NCBI GenBank assembly: GCA_963575645.1
Contig: OY754471.1
Location: forward strand, 30,760,401 to 30,824,400
Length of the DNA: 64,000 bases
Source of the DNA: Xanthostigma xanthostigma
Taxonomy: Eukaryota > Arthropoda > Insecta > Raphidioptera > Raphidiidae
Reading direction: 5' to 3'
A model generated the notes under the pieces. The model worked only from the letters and a program-made list of their open reading frames with translations. It had not been told where the DNA came from and made no database searches. Position numbers and translations under genes: made by a program. The number at the start of each line of letters is the position of its first letter. Within the stretch, counting starts at the first letter, position 1. This document shows positions 11,501 to 25,069 of the stretch, piece by piece.

Positions 11501-14500
11501 GTTTAAATAATGGTTAATATGCAGTTTGCATTTTCTTATGAGAGAAAGATCCAAACCTGAATGTTATAGTGTAAATAGACTTACCTTCATGAAATAAAGC
11601 AATTTTGCCTATAAGGACTCATTTGCCCCTAATTGTCATAAAGCATGTAAAAACTGCTTGTATGCGTTAAAATAATGGTTAATATGCAGTTTGCATTTTC
11701 TTATGAGAGAATGATCCAAACCTGAATGGTATAGTGTAAATAGACTTACCTTTGTAAAATAAAGCAATTTTGCCTATAAGGACTCATTTGCACGCAATTG
11801 TCGTGAAGCATGTAAAAACTGCTTGTCTGCGTTAAAATAATGGTTAATATGCAGTTTGCATTTTCTTATGAGAGAATGTTCCAAACCTGAATGTTATAGT
11901 GTAAATAGACTTACTTTCATAAAATAAAGCAATTTTGCCTATAAGGACTCATTTGCCCCTAATTGTCATAAAGCATGTAAAAACTGCTTGTCTGCGTTTT
12001 AATAATGGTTAATATGCAGTTTGCATTTTCTTATGAGAGAAAGATCCAAACCTGAATGTTATAGTGTAAATAGATATACCTTCATGAAATAAAGCAATTT
12101 TGCCTATAAGGACTCATTTGCACCTAATTGTCATAAAGCTTGTAAAAACTGCTTGTATGCGTTAAAATAATAGTTAATATGCAGTTTGCATTTTCTTATG
12201 AGAGAATGATCCAAACCTGAATGTTATAGTGAAAGTAGACTTATCTTTGTGAAATAAAACAATTTTGCCTATAAGGACTCATTTGCACCTAATTGTCGTA
12301 AACCATGTAAAAACTGCTTGTATGCGTTAAAATAATAGTTAATATGCAATTTGCATTTTCTTATTAGAGAATGATCCAAACCTGAATGTTATAGTGTAAG
12401 TAAACTTACCTTTGTGAAATAAAGCAATTTTGCCTATAAGGACTCATTTGCACCTAATTGTCGTAAAGCATGTAAAAACTGCTTGTCTGCGTTAAAATAA
12501 TGGTTAATATGCAGTTTGCATTTTCTTATGAGAAAATATTCCAAACCTGAATGTTATAGTGTAAATAAACTTACCTTCATGAAATAAAGCAATTTTGCCT
12601 ATAAGGACTCATTTGCCCTTAAATGTCATTAAGCATGTAAAAACTGCTTGTATGCGTTAAAATAATGGTTAATATGCAGTTTGCATTTTCTTATGAGAGA
12701 ATGATCTAAACCTGAATGTTATAGTGTAAATAGACTTACCATCATGAAACAAAGCAATTTTGCCTATAAGGACTAATTTGCACCTAATTGTCGTAAAGCA
12801 TGTGAAAACTGATTGTCTGCGTTAAAATGATAGTAAATGTGCAGTTTGCATTTTCTTATGAGAGAATGATCCAAAACTGAATGTTATCGTGTAAGTAGAC
12901 TTACCTTCATGAAATAAAGCAATTTTGCCTATAAGGACTAATTTGCACCTAATTGTCGTAAAGCATGTAAAAACTGCTTGTCTGCGTTAAAATGATAGTA
13001 AATGTGCAGTTTGCATTTTCTTATGAGAGAATGATCCAAACCTGAATGTTATAGTGTAAATAGACTTACCTTCATGAAGTAAAGCGATTTTGCCTATAAG
13101 GACTCATTTGCCCCTAATTGTCATAAAGCATGTAAAAACTGCTTGTATGCGTTAAAATAATGGTTAATATGCAGTTTGCATTTTCTTATGAGAGAATGAT
13201 CCAAACCTGAATGTTATAGTGTAAATAGACTTACCTTTGTAAAATAAAGCAATTTTGCCTATAAGGACACATTTGCACGCAATTGTCGTGAATCATGTAA
13301 AAACTGCTTGTCTGCGTTAAAATAATGGTTAATATGCAGTTTGCATTTTCTTATGAGAGAATGATCCAAACCTGAATGTTATAGTGTAAATAGACTTACC
13401 TTCATGAAATAAAGCAATTTTGCCTATAAGGACTAATTTGCCCCTTATTGTCATAAAGCATGTAAAAACTGCTTGTCAGCGTTAAAATGATAGTAAATAT
13501 GCAGTTTGCATTTTCTTATGAGAGAATGATCCAAACCTGAATGTTATAGTGTAAATAGACTTACCCTCATGAAATAAAGCAATTTTGCCTATAAGGACTC
13601 ATTTGCACCTAATTGTCATAAAGCTTGTAAAAACTGCTTGTATGCGTTAAAATAATAGTTAATATGCAGTTTGCATTTTCTTATGAGAGAATGATCCAAA
13701 CCTGAATGTTATAGTTTAAGTAAACTTACCTTTGTAAAATAAAGCAATTTTGCCTATAAGGACTCATTTGCACCTAATTGTCGTAAAGCATGTAAAAACT
13801 GCTTGTCTACGTTTAAATAATGGTTAATATGCAGTTTGCATTTTCTTATGAGAGAAAGATCCAAACCTGAATGTTATGGTGTAAATAGACTAACCTTCAT
13901 GAAATGAAGCAATTTTGCCTATAAGGACTCATTTGCCCCTAATTGTCATAAAGCATGTAAAAACTGCTTGTATGCGTTAAAATAATGGTTAATATGCAGT
14001 TTGCATTTTCTTATGAGAGAATGATTCAAACCTGAATGTTATAGTGTAAATAGACTTACCTTCATGAAATGTAGCAATTTTGCCTATAAGGACTCATTTG
14101 CCCCTAATTGTCATAAAGCATGTAAAAACTGCTTGTATGCGTTAAAATAATGGTTAATTGCAGTTTGCATTTTCTTATGAGAGAATGATCCAAACCTGAA
14201 TGGTATAGTGTAAATAGACTTACTTTTGTAAAATAAAGCAATTTTGCCTATAAGGACTCATTTGCACGCAATTGTCGTGAAGCATGTAAAAACTGCTTGT
14301 CTGCGTTAAAATAATGGTTAATATGCAGTTTGCATTTTCTTATGAGAGAATGTTCCAAACCTGAATGTTATAGTGTAAATAAACTTACCTTCATGAAATA
14401 AAGCAATTTTGCCTATAAGGACTCATTTGCCCTTAAATGTCATTAAGCATGTAAAAACTGCTTGTATGCGTTAAAATAATAGTTACTATGCAGTTTGCAT

Positions 14501-14669
14501 TTTCTTATGAGAGAATGATCCAACCCTGAATTTTATAGTTTAAGTAAACTTACCTTTGTAAAATAAAGCAATTTTGCCTATAAGGACTCATTTGCACCTA
14601 ATTGTCGTAAAGCATGTAAAAACTGCTTGTCTGCGTTAAAATAATGGTTAATATGCAGTTTGCATTTTT

Positions 14670-17600
14670 TTATGAGAAAATGATCCAAACCTGAATGTTA
14701 GAGTGTAAATAGACATACCTTCATGAAATAAAGCAATTTTGCCTATAAGGACTCATTTGCCCCTAATTGTCATAAAGCATGTAAAAACTGCTTGTCTGTG
14801 TTTAAATAATTGTTAATATGCAGTTTGCATTTTCTTATGAGAGAAAGATCCAAACCTGAATGTATAGTGTAAATAGACTTACCTTCATGACATAAAGCAA
14901 TTTTGCCTATAAGGACTCATTTGCCCCTAATTGTCATAAAGCATGTAAAAACTGCTTGTACGCGTTAAAATAATGGATTATATGCAGTTTGCATTTTCTT
15001 ATGAGAGAATGATCCAAACCTGAATGTTATAGTGTAAATAGACTTACCTTTGTAAAATAAAGCAATTTTGCCAATAACGACTCATTTGCGCGCATTTGTC
15101 GTGAAGCATGTAAAAACTGCTTGTCTGCGTTAAAATAATAGTTAATATGCAGTTTGCATTTTCTTGTGAGAGAATGATCCAAACCTGAATGTTATAGTGT
15201 AAGTAAACTTACCTTTGTGAAATAAAGCAATTTTTCCTATAAGGACTCATTTGCACCTAATTGTCATAAAGCATGTAAAAACTGCTTGTCTGCGTTTAAA
15301 TAATTGTTAATATGCAGTTTGCATTTTCGTATGAGAGAAAGATCCAAACCTGAATGTATAGTGTAAATAGACTTACCTTCATGAAATAAAGCAATTTTGC
15401 CTTTAAAGACTCATTTGCACCTAATTGTCGTAAAGCATGTAAAAACTGCTTGTCTGCGTTTAAATAATGGTTAATATGCAGTTTGCATTTTCTTATGAGA
15501 GAATGATCCAAACCTGAATGTGATAGTGTAAATAGACTTACCTTCATGAAATAAAGCAATTTTGCCTATAATGTCATTTGCACGCAATTGTCGTGAAGCA
15601 TGTAAAAACTGCTTGTCTGCGTTAAAATAATGGTTAATATGCAGTTTGCATTTTCTTATGAGAGAATGATCCAAACCTGAATTGTATAGTGTAAATAGAC
15701 TTACCTTTGTAAAATAAAGCAATTTTGCCTATAAGGACTCATTTGCACGCAATTGTCGTGAAGCATGTAAAAACTGCTTGTCTGCGTGAAAATGATAGTA
15801 AATATGCAGTTTGTATTTTCTTATGAGAGAATGATCCAAACCTGAATGTTATAGTGTAAATAGACTTACCTTCATGAAATAAAGCAATTTTGCCTATAAT
15901 GTCATTTGCACGCAATTGTCGTGAAGCATGTAAAAACTGCTTGTCTGCGTTTAAATAATGGTTAATATGCAGTTTGCATTTTCTTATGAGAGAATGATCC
16001 AAACCTGAATGTGATAGTGTAAATAGACTTACCTTCATGAAATAAAGCAATTTTGCCTATAATGTCATTTGCACGCAATTGTCGTGAAGCATGTAAAAAA
16101 TGCTTGTCTGCGTTAAAATAATGGTTAATATGCAGTTTGCATTTTCTTTTGAGAGAAAGATCCAAACCTGAATGTTATAGTGTAAATAGATATACCTTCA
16201 TGAAATAAAGCAATTTTGCCTATAAGGACTCATTTGCACCTAATTGTCATAAAGCTTGTAAAAACTGCTTGTATGCGTTAAAATAATAGTTAATATGCAG
16301 TTTGCATTTTCTTATGAGAGAATGATCCAAACCTGAATGTTATAGTGAAAGTAGACTTATCTTTGTGAAATAAAACAATTTTGCCTATAAGGACTCATTT
16401 GCACCTAATTGTCGTAAACCATGTAAAAACTGCTTGTATGCGTTAAAATAATAGTTAATATGCAATTTGCATTTTCTTATTAGAGAATGATCCAAACCTG
16501 AATGTTATAGTGTAAGTAAACTTACCTTTGTGAAATAAAGCAATTTTGCCTATAAGGACTCATTTGCACCTAATTGTCGTAAAGCATGTAAAAACTGCTT
16601 GTCTGCGTTAAAATAATGGTTAATATGCAGTTTGCATTTTCTTATGAGAAAATATTCCAAACCTGAATGTTATAGTGTAAATAAACTTACCTTCATGAAA
16701 TAAAGCAATTTTGCCTATAAGGACTCATTTGCCCTTAAATGTCATTAAGCATGTAAAAACTGCTTGTATGCGTTAAAATAATGGTTAATATGCAGTTTGC
16801 ATTTTCTTATGAGAGAATGATCTAAACCTGAATGTTATAGTGTAAATAGACTTACCATCATGAAACAAAGCAATTTTGCCTATAAGGACTAATTTGCACC
16901 TAATTGTCGTAAAGCATGTGAAAACTGATTGTCTGCGTTAAAATGATAGTAAATGTGCAGTTTGCATTTTCTTATGAGAGAATGATCCAAAACTGAATGT
17001 TATCGTGTAAGTAGACTTACCTTCATGAAATAAAGCAATTTTGCCTATAAGGACTAATTTGCACCTAATTGTCGTAAAGCATGTAAAAACTGCTTGTCTG
17101 CGTTAAAATGATAGTAAATGTGCAGTTTGCATTTTCTTATGAGAGAATGATCCAAACCTGAATGTTATAGTGTAAATAGACTTACCTTCATGAAGTAAAG
17201 CGATTTTGCCTATAAGGACTCATTTGCCCCTAATTGTCATAAAGCATGTAAAAACTGCTTGTATGCGTTAAAATAATGGTTAATATGCAGTTTGCATTTT
17301 CTTATGAGAGAATGATCCAAACCTGAATGTTATAGTGTAAATAGACTTACCTTTGTAAAATAAAGCAATTTTGCCTATAAGGACACATTTGCACGCAATT
17401 GTCGTGAATCATGTAAAAACTGCTTGTCTGCGTTAAAATAATGGTTAATATGCAGTTTGCATTTTCTTATGAGAGAATGATCCAAACCTGAATGTTATAG
17501 TGTAAATAGACTTACCTTCATGAAATAAAGCAATTTTGCCTATAAGGACTAATTTGCCCCTTATTGTCATAAAGCATGTAAAAACTGCTTGTCAGCGTTA

Positions 17601-18785
17601 AAATGATAGTAAATATGCAGTTTGCATTTTCTTATGAGAGAATGATCCAAACCTGAATGTTATAGTGTAAATAGACTTACCCTCATGAAATAAAGCAATT
17701 TTGCCTATAAGGACTCATTTGCACCTAATTGTCATAAAGCTTGTAAAAACTGCTTGTATGCGTTAAAATAATAGTTAATATGCAGTTTGCATTTTCTTAT
17801 GAGAGAATGATCCAAACCTGAATGTTATAGTTTAAGTAAACTTACCTTTGTAAAATAAAGCAATTTTGCCTATAAGGACTCATTTGCACCTAATTGTCGT
17901 AAAGCATGTAAAAACTGCTTGTCTACGTTTAAATAATGGTTAATATGCAGTTTGCATTTTCTTATGAGAGAAAGATCCAAACCTGAATGTTATGGTGTAA
18001 ATAGACTAACCTTCATGAAATGAAGCAATTTTGCCTATAAGGACTCATTTGCCCCTAATTGTCATAAAGCATGTAAAAACTGCTTGTATGCGTTAAAATA
18101 ATGGTTAATATGCAGTTTGCATTTTCTTATGAGAGAATGATTCAAACCTGAATGTTATAGTGTAAATAGACTTACCTTCATGAAATGTAGCAATTTTGCC
18201 TATAAGGACTCATTTGCCCCTAATTGTCATAAAGCATGTAAAAACTGCTTGTATGCGTTAAAATAATGGTTAATTGCAGTTTGCATTTTCTTATGAGAGA
18301 ATGATCCAAACCTGAATGGTATAGTGTAAATAGACTTACTTTTGTAAAATAAAGCAATTTTGCCTATAAGGACTCATTTGCACGCAATTGTCGTGAAGCA
18401 TGTAAAAACTGCTTGTCTGCGTTAAAATAATGGTTAATATGCAGTTTGCATTTTCTTATGAGAGAATGTTCCAAACCTGAATGTTATAGTGTAAATAAAC
18501 TTACCTTCATGAAATAAAGCAATTTTGCCTATAAGGACTCATTTGCCCTTAAATGTCATTAAGCATGTAAAAACTGCTTGTATGCGTTAAAATAATAGTT
18601 ACTATGCAGTTTGCATTTTCTTATGAGAGAATGATCCAACCCTGAATTTTATAGTTTAAGTAAACTTACCTTTGTAAAATAAAGCAATTTTGCCTATAAG
18701 GACTCATTTGCACCTAATTGTCGTAAAGCATGTAAAAACTGCTTGTCTGCGTTAAAATAATGGTTAATATGCAGTTTGCATTTTT
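14670..18785. repeat. Shortened A-type HOR (4116 bp, 25 monomers)
   Basis: Bases 14670-16150 follow the start of an A unit (offset 14669 to A1, then 14503 after loss of one monomer near 15.9 kb). Bases 16151-18785 follow the end of an A unit exactly, at an offset of 4116 from 12035-14669. The middle of the A unit, about 1648-12034 in A1 coordinates (about 10.39 kb, 63 monomers), is absent. The switch lies within one monomer in the shared word GAGAGAA at 16151-16157: the left flank has the CTTTTGAG state and the right flank has AAGATCC and TAGATATACC. It shares GACATAAAG and the CCAATAACGAC monomer with A2 and A3, not A1, so it derives from an A2-like unit. Confidence 0.88.
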
Positions 18786-21700
18786 TTATGAGAAAATGAT
18801 CCAAACCTGAATGTTAGAGTGTAAATAGACATACCTTCATGAAATAAAGCAATTTTGCCTATAAGGACTCATTTGCCCCTAATTGTCATAAAGCATGTAA
18901 AAACTGCTTGTCTGTGTTTAAATAATTGTTAATATGCAGTTTGCATTTTCTTATGAGAGAAAGATCCAAACCTGAATGTATAGTGTAAATAGACTTACCT
19001 TCATGACATAAAGCAATTTTGCCTATAAGGACTCATTTGCCCCTAATTGTCATAAAGCATGTAAAAACTGCTTGTACGCGTTAAAATAATGGATTATATG
19101 CAGTTTGCATTTTCTTATGAGAGAATGATCCAAACCTGAATGTTATAGTGTAAATAGACTTACCTTTGTAAAATAAAGCAATTTTGCCAATAACGACTCA
19201 TTTGCGCGCATTTGTCGTGAAGCATGTAAAAACTGCTTGTCTGCGTTAAAATAATAGTTAATATGCAGTTTGCATTTTCTTGTGAGAGAATGATCCAAAC
19301 CTGAATGTTATAGTGTAAGTAAACTTACCTTTGTGAAATAAAGCAATTTTTCCTATAAGGACTCATTTGCACCTAATTGTCATAAAGCATGTAAAAACTG
19401 CTTGTCTGCGTTTAAATAATTGTTAATATGCAGTTTGCATTTTCGTATGAGAGAAAGATCCAAACCTGAATGTATAGTGTAAATAGACTTACCTTCATGA
19501 AATAAAGCAATTTTGCCTTTAAAGACTCATTTGCACCTAATTGTCGTAAAGCATGTAAAAACTGCTTGTCTGCGTTTAAATAATGGTTAATATGCAGTTT
19601 GCATTTTCTTATGAGAGAATGATCCAAACCTGAATGTGATAGTGTAAATAGACTTACCTTCATGAAATAAAGCAATTTTGCCTATAATGTCATTTGCACG
19701 CAATTGTCGTGAAGCATGTAAAAACTGCTTGTCTGCGTTAAAATAATGGTTAATATGCAGTTTGCATTTTCTTATGAGAGAATGATCCAAACCTGAATTG
19801 TATAGTGTAAATAGACTTACCTTTGTAAAATAAAGCAATTTTGCCTATAAGGACTCATTTGCACGCAATTGTCGTGAAGCATGTAAAAACTGCTTGTCTG
19901 CGTGAAAATGATAGTAAATATGCAGTTTGTATTTTCTTATGAGAGAATGATCCAAACCTGAATGTTATAGTGTAAATAGACTTACCCTCATGAAATAAAG
20001 CAATTCTGCCTATAAGGACTCATTTGCACCTAATTGTCATAAAGCATGTAAAAACTGCTTGTCTGCGTTTAAATAATTGTTAATATGCAGTTTGCATTTT
20101 CGTATGAGAGAAAGATCCAAACCTGAATGTATAGTGTAAATAGACTTACCTTCATGAAATAAAGCAATTTTGCCTTTAAAGACTCATTTGCACCTAATTG
20201 TCGTAAAGCATGTAAAAACTGCTTGTCTGCGTTTAAATAATGGTTAATATGCAGTTTGCATTTTCTTATGAGAGAATGATCCAAACCTGAATGTGATAGT
20301 GTAAATAGACTTACCTTCATGAAATAAAGCAATTTTGCCTATAATGTCATTTGCACGCAATTGTCGTGAAGCATGTAAAAAATGCTTGTCTGCGTTAAAA
20401 TAATGGTTAATATGCAGTTTGCATTTTCTTTTGAGAGAATGATCCAAACCTGAATGTTATAGTGTAAATAGACTTACCTTTGTAAAATAAAGCAATTTTG
20501 CCTATAAGGACTCATTTGCACGCAATTGTCGTGAAGCATGTAAAAACTGCTTGTCTGCGTTAAAATAATGGTTAATATGCAGTTTGCATTTTCTTATGAG
20601 AGAATGATCCAAACCTGAATGTTATAGTGTAAATAGACTTACCCTCATGAAATAAAGCAATTTTGCCTATAAGGACTCATTTGCACCTAATTGTCATAAA
20701 GCTTGTAAAAACTGCTTGTATGCGTTAAAATAATAGTTAATATGCAGTTTGCATTTTCTTATGAGAGAATGATTCAAACCTGAATGTTATAGTAAAAGTA
20801 GACTTATCTTTGTGAAATAGAACAATTTTGCCTTTAAGGACATATTTGCACCTAATAATCGTAAACCATGTAAAAACTGCTTGTCTGCGTGAAAATGATA
20901 GTAAATATTCAGTTTGCATTTTCTTATGAGAGAATGATCCAAACCTGAATGTTATAGTGTAAATAGACTTACCTTTATGAAATAAAGCAATTTTGCCTAT
21001 AAGGACTCATTTGCACCTAATTGACATAAAGCATGTAAAAACTGCTTGTATGCGTTAAAATAATAGTAATATGCAGTTTGCAGTTTCTTATGAGAGAATG
21101 ATCCAAACCTGAATGTTATAGTGTAAGTAAACTTACCTTTGTGAAATAAAGCAATTTTGCCTATAAGGACTCATTTGCACCTAATTGTCGTAAAGCATGT
21201 AAAAACTGCTTGTCTGCGTTTAAATAATGGTTAATATGCAGTTTGCATTTTCTTATGAGAGAAAGATCCAAACCTGAATGTTATAGTGTAAATAGACTTA
21301 CCTTCATGAAATAAAGCAATTTTGCCTATAAGGACTTATTTGCCCCTAAATGTCATAAAGCATGTAAAAACTGCTTGTATGCGTTAAAATAATGGTTAAT
21401 ATGCAGTTTGCATTTTCTTATGAGAGAATGATCTAAACCTGAATTGTATAGTGTAAATAGACTTACCTTTGTAAAATAAAGCAATTTTGCCTATAAGGAC
21501 TCATTTCCACGCAATTGTCGTGAAGCATGTAAAAACTGCTTGTCTGCGTTAAAATAATGGTTAATATGCAGTTTGCATTTTCTTATGAGAGAATGATCCA
21601 AACCTGAATGTTATAGTGTAAATAGACTTACCTTCATGAAATATAGCTATTTTGCCTATAAGGACTCATTTGCCCCTGATTGTCATAAAGCATGTAAAAA

Positions 21701-22765
21701 CTGCTTGTCAGCGTTAAAATGATAGTAAATATGCAGTTTGCATTTTCTTATGAGAGAATGATCTAAACCTGAATGTTATAGTGTAAATAGACTTACCCTC
21801 ATGAAATAAAGCAATTTTGCCTATAAGGACTCATTTGCCCCTAATTGTCATAAAGCATGTAAAAACTGCTTGTATGGGTTAAAATAATGGTTAATATGCA
21901 GTTTGCATTTTCTTATGAGAGAATGATCCAAACCTGAATGTTATAGTGAAAGTAGACTTATCTTTGTGAAATAAAATAATTTTGCCTTTAAGGACTTATT
22001 TGCACCTAATTGTCGTAAACCATGTAAAAACTGCTTGTCTGCGTGAAAATGATAGTAAATATTCAGTTTGCATTTTCTTATGAGAGAATGATCCAAACCT
22101 GAATGTTATAGTGTAAATAGACTTACCTTCATGAAATAAAGCAATTTTGCCTATAAGGACTTATTTGCCCCTAAATGTCATAAAGCATGTAAAAACTGCT
22201 TGTATGCGTTAAAATAATGGTTAATATGCAGTTTGCATTTTCTTATGAGAGAATGATCTAAACCTGAATTGTATAGTGTAAATAGACTTACCTTTGTAAA
22301 ATAAAGCAATTTTGCCTATAAGGACTCATTTGCACGCAATTGTCGTAAAGCATGTAAAAACTGCTTGTCTGCGTTAAAATAATGGTTAATATGCAGTTTG
22401 CATTTTCTTATGAGAGAATGATCCAAACCTGAATGTTATAGTGTAAATAGACTTACCTTCATGAAATATAGCTATTTTGCCCATAAGGACTCATTTGCCC
22501 CTGATTGTCATAAAGCATGTAAAAACTGCTTGTCAGCGTTAAAATGATAGTAAATATGCTGTTTGCATTTTCTTATGAGAGAATTTTCCAAACCTGAATG
22601 TTATAGTGTAAATAGACTTACCCTCATGAAATAAAGCAATTTTGCCTATAAGGACTCATTTGCACCTAATTGTCATAAAGCTTGTAAAAACTACTTGTAT
22701 GCGTTAAAATAATAGTTAATATTCAGTTTGCATTTTCTTATGAGAGAATGATCCAAACCTGAATG

Positions 22766-25069
22766 TTATAGTGAAAGTAGACTTATCTTTGTGAAATAAA
22801 ATAATTTTGCCTTTAAGGACTTATTTGCACCTAATTGTCGTAAACCATGTAAAAACTGCTTGTCTGCGTGAAAATGATAGTAAATATTCAGTTTGCATTT
22901 TCTTAAGAGAGAATGATCCAAACCTGAATGTTATAGTGTAAATAGACTTACCTTTGTAAAATAAAGCAATTTTCCCTATAAGGACTCATTTGCACGCAAT
23001 TGTCGTGAAGCATGTAAAAACTGCTTGTCTGCGTTAAAATAAAGGTTAATATGCAGTTTGCATTTTCTTATGAGAGAATGATCCAAACCTGAATGTTATA
23101 GTGTAAATAGACCTACCCTCATGAAATAAAGCAATTTTGCCTATAAGGACTCATTTGCACCTAATTGTCGTAAAGCATGTAAAAACTGATTGTCTGCGTT
23201 AAAATGATTGTAAATGTGCAGTTTTCATTTTCTAATGAGAGAATGAGTCAAACCTGAATGTTATAGTGTAACTAAACTTACCTTTGTGAAATAACGCAAT
23301 TTTGCCTATAAAGACTTATTTGCACCTAATTGTCGTAAAGCATGTAAAAACTGCTTGTCTGCGTTAAAATAATGGTTAATATGCAGTTTGCATTTTCTTA
23401 TGAGAGAATGATCCAAACCTGAATGTTATAGTGTAAATAGACTTACCTTTGTAAAATAAAGCAATTTTCCCTATAAGGACTCATTTTCACGCAATTGTCG
23501 TGAAGCATGTAAAAACTGCTTGTCTGCGTTAAAATAAAGGTTAATATGCAGTTTGCATTTTCTTATGAGAGAATGATCCAAACCTGAATGTTATAGTGTA
23601 AATAGACCTACCCTCATGAAATAAAGCAATTTTGCCTATAAGGACTCATTTGCACCTAATTGTCATAAAGCTTGTAAAAACTGCTTGTTTGCGTTAAAAT
23701 AATAGTTACTATGCAGTTTGCATTTTCTTATGAGAGAATGATCCAAACCTGAATTTTATAGTTTAAGTAAACTTACCTTTGTAAAATAAAGCAATTTTGC
23801 CTATAAGGACTCATTTTCCCCTAATTGTCATAAAGCATGTAAAAACTGCTTGTCTGCGTGAAAATGATAGTAAATATGCAGTTTGCTTTTTCTTATGAGA
23901 GAATGAACCAAACCTGAATGTTATAGTGTAAATAGACTTACCCTCATAAATAAAGCAATTTTGCCTTTAAAGACTCATTTGCACCTAATTGTCGTAAAGC
24001 ATGTAAAAACTGCTTGTATGCGTTAAAATGATAGTAAATATGCAGTTTGCATTTTCTTATGAGAGAATGATCCAAACCTGAATGTTATAGTATAAATAGA
24101 CTTACCTTCATGATAAAGCAATTTTGCCTATAAGGACTCATTTGCACCTAATTGTCATAAAGCATGTAAAAACTGCTTGTATGCGTTAAAATTATAGTAA
24201 ATATGCAGTTTGCATTTTCTTATGAGAGAATGGTCCAAACCTAAATGTTATAGTGTAAATAGACACCCTCATGAAATAAAGCAATTTTGCCTATAAGGAC
24301 TCATTTGCACCTAATTGTCATAAAGCTTGTAAAAACTGCTTGTATGCGTTAAAATAATAGTTAATATGCAGTTTGCATTTTCTTATGAGAGAATGATCCA
24401 AACCTAAATGTTATAGTTTAAGTAAACTTACCTTTGTAAAATAAAGCAATTTTGCCTATAAGGACTCATTTGCACCTGATTGTCGTAAAGCATGTAAAAA
24501 CTGCTTGTATGCGTTAAAATGATAGTAAATATGCAGTTTGCATTTTCTTATGAGAGAATGATCCAAACCTGAATGTTATAGTGTAAATCGACTTACCTTC
24601 ATGAAATGTAGCAATTTTACCTATAAGGACTCATTTGCCCCTAATTGTCATAAAGCATGTAAAAACTGCTTGTATGCGTTAACATAATGGTTAATATGCA
24701 GTTTGCATTTTCTTATGAGAGAATGATCCAAACCTGAATGGTATAGTGTAAATAGACCTACCTTTGTAAAATAAAGCAATTTTGCCTATATGGACTCATT
24801 TTCACGCAATTGTCGTGAAGCATGTAAAAACTGCTTGTCTGCGTTAAAATAATGGTTAATATGCAGTTTGCATTTTCTTATGAGAGAATGATCCAAACCT
24901 GAATGTTAGAGTGTAAATAGACTTACCTTCATGAAATTTAGCAATTTTGTTATAAGGACTCATTTGCCCCTACTTTTCATAAAGCTTGTAAAAACTGCTT
25001 GTATGCGTTAAAATAATAGTTAATATGCAGTTTGCATTTTCTTATGAGAGAATGATCCAAACCTGAATG
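22766..25069. repeat. 14-monomer sub-repeat, first copy in A2 (2304 bp)
   Basis: Counterpart of 3981-6284 at an offset of 18785, including the same two-base loss in CTTCATGATAAAG near 24110. It opens with TTATAGTGAAAGTAGAC. It is joined directly to its partner at 25070. Confidence 0.86.

Larger units (their letters stand above)
1..14669. repeat. Higher-order repeat A, copy A1 (~89 monomers)
   Basis: Base 1 begins with TTATGAGAAAATGATCC followed by the rare AGACATACC state, and the same start recurs at 14670, 18786 and 33454. A1 is collinear with 18786-33453 at a constant offset of 18785 through position ~8070, then 18784 after a one-base length difference. Rare private states are shared by both copies, for example the extra four bases in GTTATACCTAGTG (near 10900 and 29685) and a two-base loss in CTTCATGATAAAG (near 5330 and 24110). 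A1 differs from the other copies in a tract of about 78 bp near 379-456, reported as a finding. It contains nested 4-, 5- and 14-monomer duplications. A 14.7-kb HOR is long compared with many described satellite HORs. Confidence 0.9.
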
